The position numbers were made by a program, and so were the translations under genes. From contig NZ_BKAJ01000004.1 of the NCBI RefSeq assembly GCF_007992495.1, forward strand, positions 1 through 64,000: a stretch of 64,000 bases of DNA, read 5' to 3'. The notes under the pieces were generated by a model. It did no database searches. It was not told where the DNA came from and saw nothing but the letters and a program-made list of their open reading frames with translations. Shown in pieces: positions 26,310-34,513 of this stretch. Source of the stretch: Reyranella soli. GTDB taxonomy: Bacteria; Pseudomonadota; Alphaproteobacteria; Reyranellales; Reyranellaceae. The number at the start of each line of letters is the position of its first letter. The first letter of the stretch is position 1.

Positions 26310-28235
26310 ATGCAATTCCATTTGAACGGATTTGAGGCGGGCGATCCGGAAGTCGCCGATCCCGCGGAGCGCGTTCGAGCCTCTGGGGCGTTCGGGCCTG
26401 TTCCGGCTGAAGTCGATGTCTTGATCATCGGTTGTGGCCCGGCCGGCCTCAATCTCGCCGCCCAGCTTTCGGCGTTTCCCGACATCAAGACCTGCATCGT
26501 CGAGCAGAAGCCCGGCCGGCTGCTGCTCGGGCAGGCCGACGGCATCGCCTGCCGTACGATGGAGATGTTTCACGCCTACGACTTCGCCGAACGCGTGATG
26601 AAGGAAGCCTGCTGGATCAACGAGACCACGTTCTGGAAGCCGGACCCGCACAAGCCCAAGACCATCGTGCGCAGCGGCAGGGTCCAGGATGTCGAAGACG
26701 GGCTGTCGGAATTTCCGCATGTCGTCCTCAATCAGGCGCGCGTGCATGATCATTTCCTCGATGTCATGCGACGATCGGCGGCCAAGCTCGAGCCGTACTA
26801 TGCGCGGCGTGTGCTCGATCTGCGCATCGACCCCGCGGCGCGCTTTGAAGACCATGCCGTGAGCGTCCGCCTCGAGCGGCTCGATCCGTCGCACGAGGGG
26901 AGGTTCGAAACCGTCAAGGCGCGCTACGTGGTGGGCTGCGATGGGGCGCGCAGCACGGTACGCAAGGCGATCGGCCAGGAACTGCACGGCGATTCGGCCA
27001 ATCACGCGTGGGGCGTCATGGATGTGCTGGCCGTCACCGACTTCCCCGATATTCGTTTCAAGTCATTGATCCAGTCCGCCTCCGACGGCAGTGGCCTCAT
27101 CATCCCTCGCGAGGGCGGCTATCTGGTCCGGATCTATGTCGAGCTCACCGCGCTCGAGGCTGGCGAGCGGGTCGCAAGCCGCAAGATCACGGCGGACGAC
27201 GTCGTCGCCAAGGCCCAGCGTATCCTCAAGCCCTATACGCTCGACGTGAAGGAGATCGCCTGGTGGTCGGTCTACGAGATCGGCCAGCGGCTTGCCGACA
27301 AGTTCGACGACGCGCCGGTAGCGGGGACCGAGACGCGCCTGCCGCGCGTGTTCATCGCCGGCGATGCGTGTCACACGCACAGCCCGAAGGCGGGCCAGGG
27401 CATGAATGTCTCCATGCAGGACACCTTCAATCTCGGCTGGAAGCTCGCCGCCGTTTTGCGCAAACGCGCGGCGCCGCATCTCCTGCATACCTATTCGGCG
27501 GAGCGCCACGCGGTCGCGAAGGAGCTGATCGAGTTCGATCGCGAATGGGCGGCAATCATTGCGTCGGGCAACCGGCATGGCGAGGCCCTCGATCCGGCCA
27601 AGACGCAGGACTATTTCGTCCGGCACGGGCGCTATACCGCGGGCACGGCCACGCATTATCCGCCGTCAATCCTGACGGCGGAGCCGAGCCACCAGCATCT
27701 CGCCGAAGGGTTCGTGATCGGCAAGCGCTTCCCGTCGGCGCCGGTGATCCGCCTGGGAGATGCCAAGCCCGTTCACCTCGGCCACGTCGTCAAGGCGGAT
27801 GGCCGCTTTCGGCTCTTTGCCTTCGCCGGCGCCGAGGATCCCGCGGCCGCCAACTCGCGCCTCCGCGCCCTGTGCGACTTTCTCGCCGAGGCGGGCGATT
27901 CCCCAATCAGGAAGTACACCGCAAAGGACGCAGATATCGATTCGGTGATCGATGTCCGCGCCGTATTCCAGCAAGCGCACCGCGACCTGGCTCTCGAGGC
28001 CATGCCGTTGCTACTGATGCCGCGGAAGGGGCGGTATGGACTGCGCGACTACGAGAAGATGTTCTGCCCAGATCTCAAGGCTGGTCACGACATCTTCACG
28101 ATGCGCGGCATCGATCGGGCAATGGGATGCCTGGTCATCGTGCGGCCGGATCAATTCGTCGCGCAGGTCCTGCCGCTCGATGCCCATGGGCAGCTCGCCG
28201 CGTTCTTCGATCGCTTCATGCTGCCGGCGAGCTGA
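26310..28235 (+). CDS. FAD-dependent aromatic monooxygenase (phenol hydroxylase/3-hydroxybenzoate 4-monooxygenase type)
   Basis: The 641-residue protein has the FAD dinucleotide motif GCGPAG (residues 41-46), the DG motif GCDGARSTVRKA and the GD motif AGDACHTHSPKAGQGMN. The thioredoxin-like C-terminal domain of phenol-hydroxylase relatives (about residues 450-640) is also present. Such enzymes use NADPH and oxygen to hydroxylate a phenolic ring. Length and the N-terminal stretch MQFHLNGFEAGDP fit the 3-hydroxybenzoate 4-monooxygenase group. It stands alone; no ring-cleavage gene adjoins. The amidohydrolase and cupin genes converge on it. Confidence 0.92.
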   Translation: MQFHLNGFEAGDPEVADPAERVRASGAFGPVPAEVDVLIIGCGPAGLNLAAQLSAFPDIKTCIVEQKPGRLLLGQADGIACRTMEMFHAYDFAERVMKEACWINETTFWKPDPHKPKTIVRSGRVQDVEDGLSEFPHVVLNQARVHDHFLDVMRRSAAKLEPYYARRVLDLRIDPAARFEDHAVSVRLERLDPSHEGRFETVKARYVVGCDGARSTVRKAIGQELHGDSANHAWGVMDVLAVTDFPDIRFKSLIQSASDGSGLIIPREGGYLVRIYVELTALEAGERVASRKITADDVVAKAQRILKPYTLDVKEIAWWSVYEIGQRLADKFDDAPVAGTETRLPRVFIAGDACHTHSPKAGQGMNVSMQDTFNLGWKLAAVLRKRAAPHLLHTYSAERHAVAKELIEFDREWAAIIASGNRHGEALDPAKTQDYFVRHGRYTAGTATHYPPSILTAEPSHQHLAEGFVIGKRFPSAPVIRLGDAKPVHLGHVVKADGRFRLFAFAGAEDPAAANSRLRALCDFLAEAGDSPIRKYTAKDADIDSVIDVRAVFQQAHRDLALEAMPLLLMPRKGRYGLRDYEKMFCPDLKAGHDIFTMRGIDRAMGCLVIVRPDQFVAQVLPLDAHGQLAAFFDRFMLPAS

Positions 28236-28246
28236 AGACAGAACCG

Positions 28247-29092
28247 CTACTTCTTCTTCTTCGGCGACCAGCCATACGCCTTGGCGCAGGCGCCGCCCAT
28301 CAACATGGCGCGTTCGGAGGCGCTCAGGCGGTCGGTCTGCAGGAAGGGGTCGACGGCCTGCTGGTAATTGACGACGGCGAACGCGCGCGTCCAATCGGTG
28401 CCCCACAGGCAGCGCTCGAAGCCCCAGGCATCGAACACGCGCGCCAGCGGGTCCCAGATGTCGGGGAAGGGGTAGGGCTCGCGCGACAGGGTGCAGGCGC
28501 CGCTGACCTTGATGACGGCGTTCGGGCGCTTGGCGAGGTCCAGCACCTTCGGCAGGTCGGCCCACGGTTGCGGCGGCGCGGGCGGAACGCGCGGCTGCAG
28601 GATGCCGAGATGATCGATGATGAAGCGCGTCTGCGGATGTCGGTCGATCAGGGCCATGCCGGCGTCCAGATTGCCCCAGCACAGCAAGTTGACCGGGAAA
28701 TCATGCTGCACGGCGGCGCGCAGGATGCGCTCGAAGCCGGGATCGGTCGGTGAGCGCTTCTCTTCCTCGCGTAGCATGATGCGGATTCCGACGGTGCCCG
28801 GAATCTTCTTCCACTCGGCGATGACGTCGGCCACCGCCGGATCGTCCGGATCGACCGGCTTGACGATGGCCATCCGGTCCGGATGGGCCCGCGCCACCTC
28901 GACGGCGTAGCTGGCGTCGTAGCGGTACATGGAAAAAGACGAGATGAAGATCGCTCCGTCGACACCGACCTTGTCCATCGCCGCCACCATCTCGTCGCCC
29001 GTGACGTGCGGCGGCCAGTTCGGCACGGTGGCCCACGGCCGCTTCGGGGTGTTTGCCTCGTAGGCATGGACCTGGGAATCGATGATCGGCAT
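28247..29092 (-). CDS. Amidohydrolase family 2 protein
   Basis: The 281-residue protein is a TIM-barrel metal hydrolase/decarboxylase of the amidohydro_2 family. It begins MPIIDSQVHAYE, where the usual first metal His is replaced by Gln (SQVH), and has FIIDHLG near the middle and CLWGTDWTRAF near the end. Relatives include lactone hydrolases and aromatic acid decarboxylases. It is cytoplasmic. The cupin gene lies 64 bases upstream on the same strand. Confidence 0.88.
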   Translation of the reverse strand: MPIIDSQVHAYEANTPKRPWATVPNWPPHVTGDEMVAAMDKVGVDGAIFISSFSMYRYDASYAVEVARAHPDRMAIVKPVDPDDPAVADVIAEWKKIPGTVGIRIMLREEEKRSPTDPGFERILRAAVQHDFPVNLLCWGNLDAGMALIDRHPQTRFIIDHLGILQPRVPPAPPQPWADLPKVLDLAKRPNAVIKVSGACTLSREPYPFPDIWDPLARVFDAWGFERCLWGTDWTRAFAVVNYQQAVDPFLQTDRLSASERAMLMGGACAKAYGWSPKKKK

Positions 29093-29156
29093 GGCGCAAG
29101 CTCCTGTCGGGCGGGCGAGTTTGAGTATCGCGGCCCGCTCCTGTCCAGAGGCGACG

Positions 29157-29609
29157 CTATTTCTGTTCCGCTGGTGTGGAGGTGGCGGGCCCTTCGCCGG
29201 TGATCAACAGCACCGCCTCTTCATCCTTGGCGCCGTCGTAGTGCACCTGCTTGCCGAAATGGGTGACGAAGGTGCCGGCCGGCATCGGGACCGTGCTGTC
29301 GGGATCGAACTTGGTGCCCGTGCCCACCCACCACGTCCCTTTGAGCACCGTGATGAAACGGTCATTGGGATGGAAATGCGGACGGCTCATTCCGCCGGGC
29401 AGCCACTTGACCATCACGACGTAGAGGCCGGGCTTCGACGGATCGCCTGCCAGGATTGCCTGTTGGTTGCGACCGGATCCCTGCTTCCACTCGATCTTGT
29501 CCGGCAGCGTGAAGGCGACGGCCGCGGGATTGAGATCGGCAGCGATCGCGCTGGTGAACATCGTGGCCGACGCGGCCACGCCGAGGAACAAGCGGGTCAA
29601 CGAGTGCAT
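29157..29609 (-). CDS. Exported cupin domain protein
   Basis: From the ATG at 29609 (behind GGAGGAC) the protein has 150 residues with a signal peptide (MHSLTRLFLGVAASATMFTSAIAAD). The single cupin domain has the metal-binding motif RPHFHPNDRFITVLKG and the second-motif His in THFGKQVHYDG. It is probably a periplasmic metal-binding protein; a catalytic role is open. The amidohydrolase gene follows on the same strand. Confidence 0.87.
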   Translation of the reverse strand: MHSLTRLFLGVAASATMFTSAIAADLNPAAVAFTLPDKIEWKQGSGRNQQAILAGDPSKPGLYVVMVKWLPGGMSRPHFHPNDRFITVLKGTWWVGTGTKFDPDSTVPMPAGTFVTHFGKQVHYDGAKDEEAVLLITGEGPATSTPAEQK

Positions 29610-29724
29610 TTTAGTCCTCCGACGACCTGTTGGCTGTTTCACGTCAGTGGGGGCACTGTGCCGATCTTATCAGACCTCGGCCGGATTTGGCCGCGAGGGT
29701 GAAGAACTCGGCCGCGGAAGTCGC

Positions 29725-30519
29725 TTATCGATCGACTCGGTAAAGGCGCCACCGCTTCGGCACACCTTTGAGTTGGTGAACACCGCGATCCTTGAAGCGG
29801 ATTTCAGACTGCGACATCAGATCCTTGACTGCGCTCGAGACCAGGATTTCGCCTGCCCGCGCTTTCGCGGCGACTCGGGCGCCGATGTGAAGCGCGAGAC
29901 CGAACACGTCAGGCCCGCTCACCTTGTATTCGCCCACGTGTAGCCCTACCCTGATCTCCAGCCCCAGCGTGCGCACTGCCTCGCGGATTGCGGTTGCGCA
30001 GCCGACCGCCGCCGCCGGCGCGTCGAATGTCGCGAGCAGTCCGTCCCCCGTCGTCACGACTTCCTTTCCGCGCAACGTCTTCAGCTCTTTACGGACGGCG
30101 GCGTAATAGTGATTCATCACTTGTGTCCAACGCGAATCGCCGAGCCGCGCGACCTTTTCCGTGGACCGGACGATATCGACGATCAGGATCGTGGCGAGCA
30201 CTTGTTCGAGTTCGGCGCCACGATTGGCGGGTCGACGCCGGATCGCGATATTTTCAGCCAGCGGTTCATAGCTATGGCTGCGTCGCCGTGCGACTGCGTT
30301 TCTCACATAGTCTTTGGCAGGCTGCACCGCGCCGCAACGAATTGCTTTCTCACGCGGTGGAACCGTCCAGTAAATCTTTCGTCCATCTCCCACGCCATGG
30401 ACCTCGACAGCGCCCCACTTCAGGAAAACCGTCGAGCCAACCCGGCGAATCCACCATGCCTTTGAGGTGTATCCGGACACGTTCGATTGATGGACTCCAA
30501 TGCGAAGGAATTTGGGCAT
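29725..30519 (-). CDS. Class III nucleotide cyclase with WGR-like N-terminal segment
   Basis: The 264-residue protein carries a class III catalytic domain from about residue 100: LIVDIVRSTEKVARLGD with the first metal Asp, TTGDGLLATFDAPAAAV with the second, and GLALHIGARVAAKARAGEILVSSAV. The first 90 residues (WWIRRVGSTVFLKWGAVEVHG and so on) recall WGR-type domains; this is a tentative match. No membrane helix is present, so it is a soluble cyclase. It is the last conserved gene before the radC-remnant region. Confidence 0.8.
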   Translation of the reverse strand: MPKFLRIGVHQSNVSGYTSKAWWIRRVGSTVFLKWGAVEVHGVGDGRKIYWTVPPREKAIRCGAVQPAKDYVRNAVARRRSHSYEPLAENIAIRRRPANRGAELEQVLATILIVDIVRSTEKVARLGDSRWTQVMNHYYAAVRKELKTLRGKEVVTTGDGLLATFDAPAAAVGCATAIREAVRTLGLEIRVGLHVGEYKVSGPDVFGLALHIGARVAAKARAGEILVSSAVKDLMSQSEIRFKDRGVHQLKGVPKRWRLYRVDR

Positions 30520-30814
30520 GTGCGTGCGGCGCGACTATTCCGGATGGCCCCGCCGAGAATGTGATCGTGCATTCCTGCCTTGGCAACAATGTTCCGAGTC
30601 AAAAACTGCATATGACTTGCGCTGTCGTGGATGGCGATGCCTAGCGCGTGATCCTCACGCTTTGCGCTGGACAGTATTGTCGCTCTGGTCCGAACGCCGC
30701 CCGGCGAAGCCCTTGTGTCAGGTACCCACCAGGCGCTCCGCCGGCCAGTTGCCAACCCCGCCCCGATTGTGTCTCCTATCGCGACGTCCCGTTGGTTGGC
30801 CAAGGGAGTTCACG
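30520..30814. other. Intergenic region with shortest radC remnant and palindrome
   Basis: No protein gene is supported. 30624-30647 matches the radC remnant at 33095-33118 in 23 of 24 positions. It runs into the palindrome GCGTGA-TCC-TCACGC (30646-30660), which also lies near the two longer remnants. The remainder has no recognised structure. Confidence 0.5.
30646..30660. repeat. Palindrome of the radC-remnant modules, copy 1
   Basis: GCGTGA-TCC-TCACGC. The core CGTGATC(C/A)TCACGCT recurs at 33298 and 36136, always on the far side of a radC 3' remnant. Confidence 0.55.
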
Positions 30815-31855
30815 ATGTTCATTCGCAACGCTTGGTACATCGCGGCCTGGGCGGATGAGCTCGGGCAGAAGCCGCTGGCGCGGCGGATTTGTGACGAGCC
30901 GGTCGTTCTCTTCCGCGATCAGGCAGGGCGGGCTGCGGCGCTGGTCGATCGCTGCTGCCATCGCTCGGCGCCGCTCTCGAAGGGCGAGCTGGTGCCGGCC
31001 GGCATCCAGTGCGGTTATCACGGTCTCGTCTTCGACGGCAGCGGCCGCTGCGTTGCGGTGCCGGGGCAGGCCCACATCTCCGACAGCGTGCGCGTGCGAA
31101 GCTACCCGTTGGTGGAAAAGAACCAGTTCGTGTGGATCTGGATGGGCGATGCGGCCGCGGCCGACGCCAGCAGGATCGTCGATTTCCCCTATCACGACGA
31201 CAAGGCCCGATGGCCCAACAAGCACGACTGCTATCCGATCAGGGCCAACTACATGCTGATGGTCGACAATCTGATGGACCTGACGCATCTCGGCTACCTG
31301 CACGCCAAGACGGTGGGCGGCAATCCGGCGGCGCACGTCAACGCCGAGATGCAGACGACACGCACCGCGACCGGCATCAAGTTCACGCGCTGGATGCGCG
31401 ATTCGGTACCGCCACCGAGCTACGTCAAGGCCGCGGGCTTCAAGGGCCGCGTCGATCGCTGGCAGGAGTTCGAATGGGTGGCGCCGAGCTCGGTCCTGCA
31501 ATGGACCGGCGCGGCCGATGTCGGCACTGGGGCGTATGAAGGCAAGCGCGAGGGCGGCTTCCAGTTCCGCCTCTTCCACGGGCTCACGCCGGAGACCGAG
31601 ACCTCGTGCTTCTACTTCTGGTCCTGCGCCAACGGCTATCGCCAGAACGAGCCCGAGGCGACCGAGCAACTCTATCGCGAGATTGCGCCCACCTTCGTCG
31701 AGGACAAGGATATGGTCGAGGCTCAGCAGGCGAGGCTCGACGAGCTCGGCGAGCAGGGCCTGGTCAATATCGTGTCCGACGCCAACCGCGTGGTCATGCG
31801 CCGCTTCATCGAGCGCCTGCTGGCCGATGAGAAGGGCGCGCTGGCAGCGGAGTAG
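30815..31855 (+). CDS. Rieske non-haem iron oxygenase, alpha subunit (VanA-like)
   Basis: From the ATG at 30815 the protein has 346 residues. The Rieske cluster ligands are CCHR and CGYHGL (about residues 48-70); the mononuclear iron site is in DLTHLGYLH (about 160). The protein begins MFIRNAWYIAAWADELG, as vanillate O-demethylase and related ring-hydroxylating/demethylating oxygenases do. It needs a separate ferredoxin reductase, which is not visible in the window. A carboxymuconolactone-decarboxylase-like gene follows after 27 bases. Confidence 0.92.
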   Translation: MFIRNAWYIAAWADELGQKPLARRICDEPVVLFRDQAGRAAALVDRCCHRSAPLSKGELVPAGIQCGYHGLVFDGSGRCVAVPGQAHISDSVRVRSYPLVEKNQFVWIWMGDAAAADASRIVDFPYHDDKARWPNKHDCYPIRANYMLMVDNLMDLTHLGYLHAKTVGGNPAAHVNAEMQTTRTATGIKFTRWMRDSVPPPSYVKAAGFKGRVDRWQEFEWVAPSSVLQWTGAADVGTGAYEGKREGGFQFRLFHGLTPETETSCFYFWSCANGYRQNEPEATEQLYREIAPTFVEDKDMVEAQQARLDELGEQGLVNIVSDANRVVMRRFIERLLADEKGALAAE

Positions 31856-31882
31856 GAGCCCGTCGAGGAAAGGAGGTGACTC

Positions 31883-32431
31883 ATGCCACGCGTGACGCCC
31901 GTTGCCAGCAAAGCCGACGTCGCTCCCGAACATCAGGCCGTCGTCGACGACGTGCTGAAAGTGTTCGGCGCCGTCCGTGGCCCGTTCAGCATGATGCTGC
32001 ACAGCCCGGAGATGACGAAGCGCATGTTGCCGCTCGTGCCCTTCTTCCGCGACGAAAGCGTCGTCGAAAGCAAGTTGCGCTCCGTTGGCATCCTCGCCGC
32101 CGTGCGGGAGCGTGAAGCCGCGTACGTGTGGGCGGCGCAGGTGGCGGCCGCGCGCCGCAACGGCCTACGTGAAGAGGCGATCGATCTGCTGCGCGCGAAA
32201 GCGGAGGAGTCGAAGTTTCCGGCTGAAGAGGCCGCGATCGTGACGTACGTCCGTCAGCTCATGCGCACGAATCGCGCGGAGCAGGCCGCGTTCGATGCCC
32301 TCCACAAGAAGCACGGTACGAAGTGGCTCGTCGAGCTGACCGCAGGCGTGCACTACTACGCAATGCTGTGCGGCGTGGTCAACGCATTCGAGGTGGCGGC
32401 GCCACCGGATGGGGACAAGCTGCCGGCGTAG
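31883..32431 (+). CDS. Carboxymuconolactone decarboxylase-like protein without Cys pair
   Basis: The 182-residue protein follows a near-perfect AGGAGGTGA site. It has the CMD-family layout (LKVFGAVRGPFSMMLHSPEM, then KLRSVGILAAVREREAAYVWAAQ and FDALHKKHGTKWLVELTAGVHYYAMLCG). The peroxidase-type Cys pair of AhpD is absent, so it is not an alkylhydroperoxidase. It is cotranscribed with the Rieske oxygenase and may act on its pathway. Confidence 0.85.
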   Translation: MPRVTPVASKADVAPEHQAVVDDVLKVFGAVRGPFSMMLHSPEMTKRMLPLVPFFRDESVVESKLRSVGILAAVREREAAYVWAAQVAAARRNGLREEAIDLLRAKAEESKFPAEEAAIVTYVRQLMRTNRAEQAAFDALHKKHGTKWLVELTAGVHYYAMLCGVVNAFEVAAPPDGDKLPA

Positions 32432-32587
32432 CGCTTCATCGAGCGCTGCCTCGCTTCGGTGGAACGCATTGGCGGGGCAGGAACGAATGTGGTCACGCGC
32501 CTCACGGCATTCATCCTGCTGGCAATCGGGGTCGAGATCGTGTGGGGCGGACTGAAGCCGCTGATTCTCCCCCTTTCCGCAAAATGA
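32432..32587 (+). pseudogene. C-terminal fragment of a MarC family membrane protein
   Basis: The frame reads RFIERCLASVERIGGAGTNV followed by TRLTAFILLAIGVEIVWGG and ends after PLSAK. This is the last part of MarC/UPF0056 proteins (membrane helix plus short tail). There is no start codon or upstream helices; the fragment begins directly after the stop of the CMD gene. It is the remains of a deleted gene, fitting the idea that this region was assembled from pieces. Confidence 0.6.
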
Positions 32588-32609
32588 TCTCTATGTCGGT
32601 AGATCCAAG

Positions 32610-32972
32610 CTATGCCGAGGACCGCAAAGGCCGCGCGAAACTGAGCTCGTGGCCATCGAGGTCGGTCAGATGAAAGTAGCGTTCCCCCCACTCGGCATCG
32701 CGGGGCACAGTCGTGGGCTGCCATCCGGCCGCCAACGCACGGTCGTATAGTGCGTCCACGTCGACGACGTAGAAGATGACGCGCCCCCACCAGGACCAGC
32801 GATTTTGCGCTGGCTGGGCAATCAGGTTGAGATAGCCCGTTCCCGCCCGAAAGCTGGTAAATGAGGACGCTTCGTCGCCATGCGCGATGTCGAACCCCAG
32901 TGAGCGGTAAAATTGAACGGCCCGCCGCATGTCGTGCGTACCGAGTGTGATTGCACTAATCGCTTCGATCAT
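32610..32972 (-). CDS. VOC family protein
   Basis: The 120-residue protein has one glyoxalase-like module pair: ISAITLGTHDMRRAVQFYRSLGF, FTSFRAGTGYLNLIA and FHLTDLDGHELSFARPL with the Glu at the end. It is metal-dependent in most relatives. The first-position His of the first module is replaced by Thr or Ser, so activity is uncertain. It stands alone between the MarC remnant and the radC remnant. Confidence 0.85.
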   Translation of the reverse strand: MIEAISAITLGTHDMRRAVQFYRSLGFDIAHGDEASSFTSFRAGTGYLNLIAQPAQNRWSWWGRVIFYVVDVDALYDRALAAGWQPTTVPRDAEWGERYFHLTDLDGHELSFARPLRSSA

Positions 32973-33038
32973 GACGACACATCCAGGCGATGAGATTGAC
33001 GGAGACGTCGGCGTTCTTGGCCGAGGGCATCGGCATCT

Positions 33039-33230
33039 TACAGCAAGCCCAAGCTCCTGAAGCTCGCATGCCCCTTGCGGCCGATCACCAGGTGGTCGTG
33101 GATGGCGATGCCCAGCGCCTCGGCGGCGGCCTTCACCTGCACGTCATCTCGATGTCGTCGCGTGATGGCTTGGGATCGCCACTGGGGTGATTGTGGACCA
33201 ACATTGCTCGGAACGCATCGCGTTGACCTG
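33039..33230 (-). pseudogene. radC 3' remnant 1, frameshifted
   Basis: Read on the minus strand it gives [21 protein letters not shown], then, after a frame change near 33141, [32 protein letters not shown] and a stop. This is the JAMM/MPN end of RadC. No start or N-terminal region exists. The intact gene is at 43721-44686; a longer in-frame remnant is at 35876-36038. Confidence 0.85.
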
Positions 33231-33297
33231 AAACGAGTTTTGTTGCGGATCGGAATCGCTGGGGTATGGAATTGGGATCGGTCACTCGATGATCCAA

Positions 33298-33310
33298 CGT
33301 GATCCTCACG
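33298..33310. repeat. Palindrome of the radC-remnant modules, copy 2
   Basis: CGTGA-TCC-TCACG, followed by CT as in the other two copies. It lies 68 bases beyond the 5' edge of radC remnant 1. A TGGGGTATG block (33260-33268) lies between, as at 36112-36120. Confidence 0.55.
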
Positions 33311-33424
33311 CTCGGCAACGTCTGATCACGGCGACGATGCTCAGGGAACGCTTAGGCAGTGGGCGCCGTTGCTCAGGTCCGAAAACGGCCAGCGTTACGC
33401 GCAAGTGTGTAGCAAAGTGCCCCT

Positions 33425-34513
33425 ATGGAATTGCTCGACCACAGGACCTGCTACCGCGCGCTCCAGAGCCGCGACGCTCGCTTCGACGGGCATGTCTTCG
33501 TGGCCTGCACCTCGACCGGCATCTATTGCCGGCCGATCTGCCCCGCGCGCACGCCGATGTTCAAGAACTGCCGCTTCTTCGCCTCGGCCGCCGCTGCCCA
33601 GGAGGCGGGCTTTCGGCCCTGCTTGCGCTGCCGGCCCGAGATCGCGCCCGACCTCGCCTTCTGGCGCGGCACCGCCAACACGGTGAGCCGGGCACTGGCG
33701 CTTATCGCCGACGGCGCACTCGACGGCGAGCACTCCGACGTCGAGACCCTTGCCGGGCGGCTTGGCATCGGCGGCCGGCAGTTGCGGCGACTGTTCCAGC
33801 GCCATCTCGGCGCCTCGCCGATCGCCGTCGCCCAGACGCGCCGCGTACTGTTCGCCAAGCAGCTTCTGCACGACACGCGCCTGCCGATGACGGAAGTGGC
33901 GCTGGCCTCGGGCTTCGGCAGCGTGCGCCGTTTCAACGACGCCTTCCACAACCTCTTTCGCCGACCGCCCAGCGCCCTCAGGCGAAAGGGCGCGGGCACG
34001 TCGGCGCGCAATGGGGCGCGCGATGGCGTAACGCTGCGACTGGCCTATCGGCCGCCCTACGACTGGTCGGGAATGCTATCGGCGCTCTCGTTGCGCGCGA
34101 TGCCTGGCATCGAGTGGATCGACAAGGACGTCTGGCATCGCAGCGTCGACGTCGACGGCAAGCGCAGCAGCGTCGCAGTGGCTCATTTGCCCGAGCGCAA
34201 CTCGGTGCTCGTCACGATCCGGTTCTCCTCGGGCCGCTTCCCCTCAGCCCGCTTCCCCTCGGTAAAGGCGCTGCCGACCATCGTAGCGCGGGTCCGCCGC
34301 GTGTTCGATCTCGGCGCCGACATCGCCACCATCGACCGCCATCTCGCTCGCGATCCCAGGCTCGCGCCGTTGATCAGGAAGCGGCCCGGCCTGCGCGCGC
34401 CCGGCGACTGGGAGAGCGAGGCGATGAGCATCGCGCAGGCAAATGTCCCGCCGGCCTGGCGGCCGTGGCACGCCTATGCCGCACAACATCTCAGGATGGC
34501 CAAAGTTGGCTGA
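33425..34513 (+). CDS. Ada-AraC-AlkA fusion lacking the HhH-GPD glycosylase domain
   Basis: The 362-residue protein begins with an Ada zinc/methyl-acceptor domain: Cys35, Cys39, Cys66 and Cys69 have the same spacing as the four Ada cysteines. An AraC-type helix-turn-helix region follows (about 85-185), then the AlkA N-terminal domain (about 200-325). Full fusions of this type are about 480-500 residues and go on with the HhH-GPD 3-methyladenine glycosylase domain. Here GLRAPGDWE is followed almost at once by AWRPWHAYAAQHL, the extreme C-terminal AlkA motif. The catalytic domain has been deleted in frame, so it should be a methylation-responsive regulator without glycosylase activity. Confidence 0.85.
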   Translation: MELLDHRTCYRALQSRDARFDGHVFVACTSTGIYCRPICPARTPMFKNCRFFASAAAAQEAGFRPCLRCRPEIAPDLAFWRGTANTVSRALALIADGALDGEHSDVETLAGRLGIGGRQLRRLFQRHLGASPIAVAQTRRVLFAKQLLHDTRLPMTEVALASGFGSVRRFNDAFHNLFRRPPSALRRKGAGTSARNGARDGVTLRLAYRPPYDWSGMLSALSLRAMPGIEWIDKDVWHRSVDVDGKRSSVAVAHLPERNSVLVTIRFSSGRFPSARFPSVKALPTIVARVRRVFDLGADIATIDRHLARDPRLAPLIRKRPGLRAPGDWESEAMSIAQANVPPAWRPWHAYAAQHLRMAKVG

